Assembly: GCF_900157365.1 (NCBI RefSeq)
Contig: NZ_FUEZ01000004.1
Span: 2,095,066-2,159,065 of the forward strand
DNA length: 64,000 bases
From: Mycobacterium numidiamassiliense
GTDB lineage: Bacteria; Actinomycetota; Actinomycetes; Mycobacteriales; Mycobacteriaceae
Direction of reading: 5' to 3'
The notes beneath the pieces are model-generated. The model was not told the origin of the DNA, made no database searches, and saw nothing but the letters and a program-made list of their open reading frames with translations. The stretch's first letter is position 1; the number at the start of each line of letters is the position of its first letter. Positions 57,315-64,000 of the stretch are shown piece after piece. The position numbers and the translations under genes are program-made.

Positions 57315-57326
57315 TGATCTAGATCA
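57315..57326. promoter_or_regulatory. Palindrome TGATCTAGATCA upstream of the FAAL gene
   Basis: A perfect 12-bp palindrome in an AT-rich stretch 76 bp before the FAAL start, in the gap between two minus-strand genes. It is a candidate operator; no cognate regulator is identified. Confidence 0.35.
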
Positions 57327-57439
57327 CCGACTGGCGGGATCGTCGGCTGCTGGCTCCCGTTGCCGAATCCGGAGACTACGAGCGTTTCCCCGCACGGCCT
57401 GCGCGGCTTTGCGGATCGGTCGGGCGGATCTGCTGGCGA

Positions 57440-58261
57440 TCAGTACTGGGTCGAGCCCTGGTCGACCCGGATCTGGGCTGCGGTGACCTTGCGCGACTCA
57501 TCGCTGGCCAGCCAGCACACGGCGTCGGCGATCTCTTCCGGCTCGGCGACCCAGTCCGGCAGAAACGGTGTGAGTACATGTGCCAGCTGCGGGTTGGTTT
57601 CCATGGCTCGGCCGACCGCGTCGACCATGTCGCCGGATCCCATCGCGGTGTTGACCGGCCCGGGGTGGACGCTGTTGACCCGGATCGAGTGTTTGCCCAG
57701 CTCGGCGGCGAACGCGCGCGTGAGCCCGGTGACCGCGTGCTTACTGGCGGTGTAGTGCACCATGAACGGCTGCATCTTGGCCCCGGCCGCCGAACTGATC
57801 AGGATGATCGAGCCGCCGCGACCCCCGTCGATGATCTTGTCCGCGCCGGCCATCACGGTGTTCCAGGTGCCCGTCACATTGATATCCATGACATCGCGAA
57901 ACGACTCGGGCGTGATTTCGTTCCAGGGCTGGGGAGCGGCGACACCCGCGTTGGCCACGATGACGTCGAGGCGTCCCAGTTCGGCGACGGCGTCGTCGAC
58001 GGCCTTGCGCAGCGCATCCAGATCGCGGGTGTCGACGACCGACGCGAAGATCCGGCGGCCCGTCTCTTCGACCAGGCGTACGGTTTCGGCGAGGTCCTCT
58101 TCGGTCGCCGGATCGTAGGGAACGCAGTTCGGCAGCTTGCCGGCGATGTCGACGGCGATGATGTCGGCGCCCTCACTAGCCATGCGAACCGCGTGAGCGC
58201 GACCCTGGCCGCGTGCGGCCCCGGTGATGAAAGCGACTTTCCCCTCAAGCCTTCCGGCCAT
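57440..58261 (-). CDS. Mycofactocin-type short-chain dehydrogenase/reductase
   Basis: A 273-aa SDR. The cofactor motif is TGAARGQGRAHAVRMA, the catalytic triad is Ser in LISSAAGAK plus YTASKHA (Tyr and Lys), and VDTRDLDALRKAVDDAVAELGRLDVIVANAG is the extended segment of the mycofactocin-coupled SDR group (TIGR03971-like), whose NAD stays bound and is recycled by mycofactocin. The C-terminus ends VTAAQIRVDQGSTQY. Its ATG overlaps the stop codon of the acyl-CoA dehydrogenase gene by one base (TAATG). Substrate unknown, probably an alcohol. Confidence 0.88.
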   Translation of the reverse strand: MAGRLEGKVAFITGAARGQGRAHAVRMASEGADIIAVDIAGKLPNCVPYDPATEEDLAETVRLVEETGRRIFASVVDTRDLDALRKAVDDAVAELGRLDVIVANAGVAAPQPWNEITPESFRDVMDINVTGTWNTVMAGADKIIDGGRGGSIILISSAAGAKMQPFMVHYTASKHAVTGLTRAFAAELGKHSIRVNSVHPGPVNTAMGSGDMVDAVGRAMETNPQLAHVLTPFLPDWVAEPEEIADAVCWLASDESRKVTAAQIRVDQGSTQY

Positions 58262-59454
58262 TAACGCTCCTTCGTTGTGGTGGCTCGTTGCGCCACTTTG
58301 ACGAGGTTCGACCCGATGATCAGGCGCTGAATCTCACTGGTGCCCTCATATAGCCGCAGCAGGCGCACGTCACGGTAGATCCGTTCCACCGGGACGCCAC
58401 GCATGTACCCGCTGCCGCCGTGAATCTGCCCCGCGAGATCGGCTCCCCTGCCGGCCATTTCGGTGCAGAACACCTCCGCCGCCGACGGCGCTCCCCGGCG
58501 GTCCTCGCCGCTGACCCACAGCCGCGCGGCCTCGCGGACCAGCGCGCGGCCCGCCATCACTTCGGTCTGCTCGTCGGCGAGCATCGCCTGGACCAACTGG
58601 AAGCTACCGATCGGCGCGCCGCCCTGAGTCGCGGTGGCGGCATAGGACACCGACTCGTCGAGCGCGCGCATCGCCGCGCCAACGGCGAGCGCGGCGATGT
58701 GGACCCGGCCGCGTGCCAACGACGTCATCGCCGCCCGATAACCGACGTCCTCGCTGCCCCCGATGAGCGCATCGGGTCCCACGCGGACGTCATCGAAGCT
58801 CACGTCCGCGGTCCAGGCGCCTTCTTGGCCCATCTTGGCGTCTTTGGCGCCCACCTCGACTCCCGCGGCGTCTGCGGGAACCAGAAAGACCGCGATACCG
58901 GGGCCCTCGTCGTCGGCCGGCCGGGTGCGTGCGAACACCACGAACAGGTCGGCGACGGGCGCATTGGTGATGAAGCGCTTCTGGCCAGCGATCACCCAAT
59001 CATCTTTGTCGCGAACGGCTTTCGTCTTCAAGCCGGCCGGATTCGAGCCGGCGCCCGGTTCGGTCAGCGCGAAGGAGGCCACGACGTCACCCGTCGCGAT
59101 CGGCTCCAGCCACCGGGCCTTCTGCTCGTCGGTGCCGAACCCGACCAAGACCTGTCCGGCGATGCCGTTGTTGGTTCCGAACATCGACCGCAGCGCCAGC
59201 GACGTGTAGCCCAATTCCATTGCCAGCTCGACATCTTGCACGAGATTCAGGCCCAGGCCGCCCCACTCCTGGGGTATGGAATAACCGAACAGCCCCATCT
59301 TCTTGGCCTGCTCGCGCAGGTCGTCGGGTACCCGGTCGTCGTCGAGGATCTCCTGCTCGCGGGGGACTACCGCGGTGCGAACGAAGTGACGGGTCTGCGC
59401 GAGGATCTCCTGGAAGTCCTCGTCGGACACTTCCACGTTGTCGGCACTGGTCAT
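58261..59454 (-). CDS. Acyl-CoA dehydrogenase
   Basis: A 397-aa FAD enzyme oxidising acyl-CoA to enoyl-CoA. FALTEPGAGSNPAGL and KRFITNAPVADLFVVFAR bind flavin and substrate; GGSGYMRGVPVERIYRDVRLLRLYEGTSEIQRLIIG carries the catalytic-base region (Glu of YEGTSE). The start at 59454 (MTSADNVEVSDEDF) is preceded by GAGAGGAG; an upstream ATG at 59511 is possible. It is coupled with the SDR gene and divergent from fabG2. Confidence 0.9.
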   Translation of the reverse strand: MTSADNVEVSDEDFQEILAQTRHFVRTAVVPREQEILDDDRVPDDLREQAKKMGLFGYSIPQEWGGLGLNLVQDVELAMELGYTSLALRSMFGTNNGIAGQVLVGFGTDEQKARWLEPIATGDVVASFALTEPGAGSNPAGLKTKAVRDKDDWVIAGQKRFITNAPVADLFVVFARTRPADDEGPGIAVFLVPADAAGVEVGAKDAKMGQEGAWTADVSFDDVRVGPDALIGGSEDVGYRAAMTSLARGRVHIAALAVGAAMRALDESVSYAATATQGGAPIGSFQLVQAMLADEQTEVMAGRALVREAARLWVSGEDRRGAPSAAEVFCTEMAGRGADLAGQIHGGSGYMRGVPVERIYRDVRLLRLYEGTSEIQRLIIGSNLVKVAQRATTTKER

Positions 59455-59624
59455 CGATGGACGCTCCTCTCCGGCCTTGTTCGACAGCCGTTGCGCCATC
59501 GTCATGGGCAAGGCAAGGCGCCGGTAATCAAGACCGAGCCTGATGTCGGAGAGAATCCTATATGAAATATGATATTCGATCGACGGAGCCCAGCCGGTCC
59601 AACAACAGGTAAGGATGTGACGAA
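59455..59624. promoter_or_regulatory. Divergent promoter region between acyl-CoA dehydrogenase and fabG2
   Basis: 170 bp serving two divergent operons. It contains an unusually AT-rich stretch around 59560-59580 (TATATGAAATATGATATTCG), with imperfect ATATGA repeats, suitable for -10 elements or a regulator site. No known operator consensus is recognised. Confidence 0.4.
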
Positions 59625-60365
59625 GTGTCGTTGCTCAGCGGTCAGACAGCGGTCATCACCGGCGCAGCACAAGGACTTGGCCTGGCCATCGCGGAACGTT
59701 TTGTCGCCGAGGGCGCGCGAGTTGTGCTCGGCGACGTCAATCTCGAAGCGGCCCAAGCCGTTGCCAAACAACTGGGCGGTGACGACGTCGCTGTAGCGGT
59801 CCGCTGCGATGTCACGCAAGCCGCCGAAGTCGAAACCCTGATCCAGACGGCGGTCGACCGTTTCGGCGCCCTGGACATCATGGTCAACAACGCCGGGATC
59901 ACCCGTGACGCGACCATGCGCAAGATGACCGAGGAGCAGTTCGATCAGGTGATCAACGTGCACCTCAAGGGGACGTGGAACGGCACTCGCTTGGCGGCGG
60001 CGATCATGCGGGAAAACAAGCGAGGCGCGATCATCAACATGTCCTCGGTGTCCGGGAAGGTCGGGATGGTCGGGCAGACCAATTACTCGGCGGCCAAAGC
60101 GGGCATCGTGGGGATGACCAAGGCTGCCGCCAAAGAGCTTGCCTACCTTGGGGTTCGGGTCAATGCCATCGCACCTGGTCTGATTCGCTCGGCCATGACA
60201 GAGGCGATGCCGCAACGAATTTGGGATTCGAAGGTCGCCGAGGTGCCGATGGGCCGGGCCGGCGAGCCGAGCGAGGTCGCCAGCGTGGCCCTGTTCTTGG
60301 CGTCCGACCTGTCGTCCTACATGACCGGAACCGTCATGGAAATCACCGGCGGCCGTCATCTCTGA
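59625..60365 (+). CDS. fabG2: 3-oxoacyl-ACP reductase-like SDR FabG2
   Basis: A 246-aa SDR very close to M. tuberculosis FabG2 (Rv1350). The NAD(P) motif is [15 protein letters not shown], the triad is Ser of [11 protein letters not shown] plus YSAAKAG, and [23 protein letters not shown] matches FabG2 nearly exactly. Start GTG 59625 after AAGGATGTGACGAA. It reduces a 3-oxoacyl or oxidises a 3-hydroxyacyl thioester; placement before thiolase, CoA transferase and acyl-CoA dehydrogenase genes suggests a beta-oxidation step here. Confidence 0.92.
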   Translation: MSLLSGQTAVITGAAQGLGLAIAERFVAEGARVVLGDVNLEAAQAVAKQLGGDDVAVAVRCDVTQAAEVETLIQTAVDRFGALDIMVNNAGITRDATMRKMTEEQFDQVINVHLKGTWNGTRLAAAIMRENKRGAIINMSSVSGKVGMVGQTNYSAAKAGIVGMTKAAAKELAYLGVRVNAIAPGLIRSAMTEAMPQRIWDSKVAEVPMGRAGEPSEVASVALFLASDLSSYMTGTVMEITGGRHL

Positions 60366-60376
60366 GAGGTCTTGAC

Positions 60377-61588
60377 ATGCGCGAAACCGTGATCTGCGAA
60401 CCGGTTCGGACGCCGATCGGCCGCTACGGCGGAATGTTCAACTCGCTGACCGCCGTTGACCTCGGCGTCGCCGCGTTGAAAGGGCTGCTCGACCGCACCG
60501 GGCTGGCGCCCGAGGCCGTGCAGGACGTGATTCTTGGGCACTGCTACCCCAACAGCGAAGCGCCGGCGATCGGGCGCGTGGTGGCGTTGGATGCCGGTCT
60601 ACCGGTGACGGTCCCGGGCATGCAGGTTGACCGGCGTTGCGGGTCGGGCCTGCAGGCGGTCATCCAGGCCAGTCTGCAGGTGGGCAACGGCGACCATGAC
60701 CTCGTGGTCGCCGGCGGCTGCGAAAGCATGAGCAACGTCGCCTTCTACTCCACCGACATGCGCTGGGGTGGTGCCCGCGGCGGCGTGCAGGTGCACGATG
60801 GGTTGGCCCGGGGGCGGACCACGGCGGGCGGGCGGCACTACCCGGTTGCGGGTGGGATGTTGGAGACGGCCGAGAATTTGCGCCGCCAGTACGGCATTTC
60901 ACGTCAGGAGCAAGACGAGCTCGCGGTGCGCTCGCACCAGCGTGCGGTGGCCGCGCAAAAGGACGGCATCCTGGCCGAGGAGATCATTCCAGTCTCGGTA
61001 CGCACCCGCCACGGCGAGGAACTCATCGACACCGACGAGCATCCCCGTGGCGACACATCGGTGGAGTCGTTGAGCAAGCTCAAACCGGTTCTGCTGAAAG
61101 ATGATCCGGAGTCGACGGTCACAGCCGGCAATTCCAGTGGGCAGAATGACGCGGCATCGATGTGCGTGGTGACGACCCCGGAGAAGGCGGCCGAGTACGG
61201 CCTGACCCCGTTGGTCCGCCTGGTGTCGTGGGGGCTGGCGGGCGTGGCGCCCAACATCATGGGCATCGGTCCGGTCCCCGCGACCGAGGCCGCGCTTGCC
61301 AAAGCGGGCCTGGGCCTGAGCGACATCGATCTCATCGAACTCAACGAAGCCTTTGCCGCACAGGCGCTTGCGGTGATGCGGGAATGGAACTTCGGCGCCC
61401 CCGACCACGACAGGACCAACGTTCATGGTTCGGGAATTTCGCTGGGTCACCCGGTCGGCGCGACCGGTGGCCGGATGCTGGCCACCTTGGCGCGCGAGCT
61501 CAATCGCCGGCAGGCGCGATACGGCCTGGAGACCATGTGCATAGGCGGCGGGCAGGGGCTCGCCGCGGTTTTCGAGCGGGTCGCCTGA
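60377..61588 (+). CDS. Acetyl-CoA C-acyltransferase (thiolase)
   Basis: A 403-aa thiolase. The nucleophile is C88 in VDRRCGSGLQAV; the His of SGISLGHPVGATGGR and the Cys of ETMCIGGGQGLAAVFE complete the active site. The start MRETVICEPVRTPIG (60377) is 12 bp after fabG2; the frame is open further upstream only as a shadow. It likely performs the final thiolytic step of a degradative pathway with its neighbours. Confidence 0.92.
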   Translation: MRETVICEPVRTPIGRYGGMFNSLTAVDLGVAALKGLLDRTGLAPEAVQDVILGHCYPNSEAPAIGRVVALDAGLPVTVPGMQVDRRCGSGLQAVIQASLQVGNGDHDLVVAGGCESMSNVAFYSTDMRWGGARGGVQVHDGLARGRTTAGGRHYPVAGGMLETAENLRRQYGISRQEQDELAVRSHQRAVAAQKDGILAEEIIPVSVRTRHGEELIDTDEHPRGDTSVESLSKLKPVLLKDDPESTVTAGNSSGQNDAASMCVVTTPEKAAEYGLTPLVRLVSWGLAGVAPNIMGIGPVPATEAALAKAGLGLSDIDLIELNEAFAAQALAVMREWNFGAPDHDRTNVHGSGISLGHPVGATGGRMLATLARELNRRQARYGLETMCIGGGQGLAAVFERVA

Positions 61589-61589
61589 C

Positions 61590-62774
61590 GTGCAGCCGCT
61601 CACCGGCCTTACGGTCGTCGAGGTGTCCAGCTTCGTCGCCGCGCCGCTGTGCGGGGTAACGCTGAACCAGCTTGGTGCACAGGTGATCCGGGTCGATCCG
61701 ATTGGGGGCGCCTCGGACGTGAAGCGCTGGCCGCTGACCGCCGACGGCACGTCGATCTACTGGACCGGGCTGAACAAGGGGAAGCGTTCGGCCACCATCG
61801 ACGTGCGCTCGGCCAAGGGGCAGGAGCTGGTCCAGCGGCTGGTCACCGACGGCGACGGCATTGTCGTGACCAATGCGGTGCTGCCCTGGCTGAGTCATGA
61901 TGCGTTGGCCGCCAGCCGTTCCGACGTCATCCATGTGCAACTGCTTGGGCGCGGCGACGGGTCCACCGGGGTCGACTACACCGTCAACGCGGCCATCGGA
62001 TATCCCTTGGTGACCGGTCCGGCAAACCACGCCGGTCCGATCAACCATGTGCTGCCTGCCTGGGACGTGTGCTGCGGCCTGTACGCGGCGCTGGCGGTTG
62101 TCTCTGCGGTGCACCAGCGTGAGCGTTCCGGGGCGGGCGCTCGCATCACGCTTGCGCTGGAGGATGTCGCACTGGCCACGGCCGGAAATCTTGGATTGCT
62201 GACCGAACCGCAGGTGATCGGGACGCAGCGCGAGCGCCTGGGCAACGCCATCTATGGCCAGTACGGCCAGGACTTCACCAGTTCCGACGGCGCGCGTTTT
62301 ATGGTAGTCATATTGACTCCCAGGCACTTTCGCGACATGGTCGAGGTGACCGGTACGGGCTCCGCGGTGGCCGCTCTGGCCGGGGCGTTGGGCGTGGACT
62401 TCGGTGTCGAAGGTGACCGTTACCGCTACCGTGACGTGCTGTCGGGTTTGTTCGCCACCTGGTTCGCGGATCGGACGGCCGAACAGGTCACCGCGGCGCT
62501 GTCGCGCACCACCGTGTTGTTCGAGCGATACCGCACTTTCGCGGAGGTGGTCGAAGACCCGAAAGTGACTGACAATCCGCTGTTCTCCCGGCTGCACCAG
62601 CCCGGTGTCGGGGAATATCTGGCCGCCGGCCTGCCGGCCGCGTTCGACGGGGTCCACCCCACCAGCGAGGCCGCGCCCGCGCTCGGCCGGGACACCGCCG
62701 ACATCCTCACGGAAAAACTCGGTTTGACCGCCGCGGACATCGCGCGTTTGGCGGAAACCAAAACGATCGCCTGA
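61590..62774 (+). CDS. CaiB/BaiF-type CoA transferase or racemase
   Basis: A 394-aa class III CoA-transferase-family protein. TVVEVSSFVAAPLCGVTLNQLGAQVIRVDPIGG is the N-terminal signature and YWTGLNKGKRSATIDVRSAKGQEL the next block; LLTEPQVIGTQRERLGNAIYGQYGQDF lies mid-protein. Relatives move CoA between carboxylic acids or epimerise 2-methylacyl-CoA (Mcr/AMACR). Which activity applies cannot be read here. GTG start 61590, one base after the thiolase stop. Confidence 0.85.
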   Translation: MQPLTGLTVVEVSSFVAAPLCGVTLNQLGAQVIRVDPIGGASDVKRWPLTADGTSIYWTGLNKGKRSATIDVRSAKGQELVQRLVTDGDGIVVTNAVLPWLSHDALAASRSDVIHVQLLGRGDGSTGVDYTVNAAIGYPLVTGPANHAGPINHVLPAWDVCCGLYAALAVVSAVHQRERSGAGARITLALEDVALATAGNLGLLTEPQVIGTQRERLGNAIYGQYGQDFTSSDGARFMVVILTPRHFRDMVEVTGTGSAVAALAGALGVDFGVEGDRYRYRDVLSGLFATWFADRTAEQVTAALSRTTVLFERYRTFAEVVEDPKVTDNPLFSRLHQPGVGEYLAAGLPAAFDGVHPTSEAAPALGRDTADILTEKLGLTAADIARLAETKTIA

Positions 62775-62785
62775 AGGGACCGCGC

Positions 62786-63979
62786 ATGACAAAACTCGCC
62801 CAAACCCTGGGTCTGACCGAATTCCAGACCGAGATCATCGCGACGGTACGGCAATTCGTCGAGAAGGAAGTCATTCCCCATGCCGCGGAATTTGAACGGG
62901 GCGATATCTACCCGCAGCCCCTCGTCGATCAGATGAAGGACATGGGGCTGTTCGGACTGATGATTCCGCAGGAGTACGGCGGGCTGGGGGAGTCGCTGCT
63001 GACCTACGCGCTGTGCGTGGAGGAGTTGGCGCGCGGCTGGATGAGCGTGTCCGGGGTGCTCAACACCCATTTCATCGTCGCGTACATGCTGCGCCAGCAC
63101 GGCACCGACGCGCAGAAGCAGCGCTTCCTGCCACGCATGGCGACGGGCGAGACGCGTGGTGCTTTTTCGATGTCGGAGCCGGGGTTGGGTTCCGATGTCG
63201 CCGCGATCCGGACTCGGGCCGACCGCAGTTCCGACGGCAACTACAGGATCACCGGCCAGAAGATGTGGCTGACCAACGGCGGCAGTTCGACGCTGATCGC
63301 GGTGCTGGTGAAGACCGATGAGGGCGCGGACAAGCCCCATCGCAACCTCACCGCCTTCCTGGTCGAAAAGCCAACGGGCTTCGGCGAAGTCGTGCCGGGC
63401 CTGGTGATACCGGGCAAGATCGACAAGCTGGGCTACAAGGGCATCGACACCACCGAGCTGATCTTCGACGGCTACCAGGCCAGCGCCGACGACGTTCTTG
63501 GCGGTGCCCCCGGGCAAGGCTTCTTCCAGATGATGGACGGCATCGAGGTGGGCCGGGTCAACGTCTCGGCGCGTGCCTGCGGCGTCGGGCTTCGCGCCTT
63601 CGAACTCGCGGTGCGTTACGCCCAGCAGCGCGAGACCTTCGGCAAGCCGATCGCCGAGCATCAAGCCATCGCGTTCCAACTCGCCGAGATGGCAACCAAA
63701 GTCGAGGCGGCGCACCTGATGATGGTCAACGCGGCACGCCTCAAAGACTCGGGGGAACGCAATGACGTGGCCGCCGGTATGGCCAAATACCTGGCCAGCG
63801 AACTCTGTTCCGAGGTCACCCAGCAGAGCTTCCGGATCCATGGCGGCTACGGCTATTCCAAGGAGTACGAGATCGAGCGGCTGATGCGCGACGCGCCCTT
63901 CCTGCTCATCGGCGAAGGAACCAGCGAAATCCAGAAGTCCATCATCAGCAAGCGATTGCTCGCCGAGTACCAGGTGTGA
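62786..63979 (+). CDS. Acyl-CoA dehydrogenase
   Basis: A 397-aa acyl-CoA dehydrogenase. FSMSEPGLGSDVAAIRTRA and KMWLTNGGSSTLIAVLVKT are the FAD/substrate blocks, RETFGKPIAEHQAIAFQLAEMA the substrate helix and IHGGYGYSKEYEIERLMRDAPFLLIGEGTSEIQKSIIS the C-terminal base and flavin region. GGGACC precedes its ATG, 11 bp after the CoA transferase gene. It is distinct from the acyl-CoA dehydrogenase at 58261. Confidence 0.93.
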   Translation: MTKLAQTLGLTEFQTEIIATVRQFVEKEVIPHAAEFERGDIYPQPLVDQMKDMGLFGLMIPQEYGGLGESLLTYALCVEELARGWMSVSGVLNTHFIVAYMLRQHGTDAQKQRFLPRMATGETRGAFSMSEPGLGSDVAAIRTRADRSSDGNYRITGQKMWLTNGGSSTLIAVLVKTDEGADKPHRNLTAFLVEKPTGFGEVVPGLVIPGKIDKLGYKGIDTTELIFDGYQASADDVLGGAPGQGFFQMMDGIEVGRVNVSARACGVGLRAFELAVRYAQQRETFGKPIAEHQAIAFQLAEMATKVEAAHLMMVNAARLKDSGERNDVAAGMAKYLASELCSEVTQQSFRIHGGYGYSKEYEIERLMRDAPFLLIGEGTSEIQKSIISKRLLAEYQV

Positions 63980-63980
63980 G

Positions 63981-64000
63981 ATGAGCGTTCCGGATTTCGC
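63981..64000 (+). CDS. Start of a further gene (partial)
   Basis: An ATG one base after the previous stop begins MSVPDF and runs off the window. Close spacing suggests another member of the fabG2-thiolase-CoA transferase operon; six residues are too few to identify it. Confidence 0.35.

Overview
The window is chromosomal DNA of a high-GC mycobacterium. Gene order follows the Mycobacterium tuberculosis Rv1303-Rv1350 segment: ATP synthase operon, murA, one rRNA operon, ogt-alkA, glycogen/maltosyl genes, dinG-pncB, clpS, murI-rphA-rdgB, irtAB, fabG2. The 16S gene has the short helix 18 seen in rapid growers and in the slow-growing M. simiae group. Other 16S variable segments read like the M. simiae group from memory, so that placement is likely but not proven.

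Layout. 1-7.8 kb: atpI(partial)BEFHAGDC. 7.8-10.2 kb: a DUF2550-like membrane protein, a PduO-type cobalamin adenosyltransferase and murA, with the natural Asp at the fosfomycin-target position. 10.2-15.6 kb: rrn promoter, leader, 16S, ITS, 23S, 5S and a strong bidirectional hairpin terminator. 15.6-17.6 kb: ogt and ada/alkA alkylation repair. 17.7-25.8 kb: a block absent from this position in M. tuberculosis. It holds an acyl-CoA thioesterase, a TauD-type dioxygenase, a Ddn-like protein and a tightly coupled four-gene minus-strand operon (PapA1/3-like acyltransferase, fused DrrB-DrrC-like ABC permease, second HxxxDG acyltransferase, polytopic membrane protein). This operon is the best candidate for an undescribed lipid assembly/export system. 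26.1-31.6 kb: class III adenylyl cyclase, nucS, a zinc-ribbon protein, methylmalonyl-CoA epimerase, fadA4 and a CnoX-like thioredoxin-TPR protein. 31.6-39.0 kb: glgB, glgE and glgP (alpha-glucan/maltose-1-phosphate metabolism), with 35-bp tandem repeats in the cnoX-glgB and glgE-glgP gaps. 39.0-49.0 kb: dinG, pncB, clpS, DUF2017, P1 peptidase, rhomboid, murI, Rv1339-like phosphodiesterase, rphA, rdgB and two small membrane proteins. The mec-cysO-cysM genes expected between the P1 peptidase and the rhomboid are missing.

49.0-54.2 kb: a decayed HTH/LAGLIDADG-like gene, tRNA-Leu(UAG), an IdeR-type iron box and irtAB (carboxymycobactin-iron import). The mbt-2 genes that precede irtA in M. tuberculosis are absent. 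54.3-59.5 kb: a second inserted block with an APH-fold phosphotransferase, a fatty acyl-AMP ligase, a mycofactocin-type SDR and an acyl-CoA dehydrogenase. 59.6-64 kb: fabG2, thiolase, CoA transferase and acyl-CoA dehydrogenase, a likely acyl-CoA catabolic operon running off the window end.
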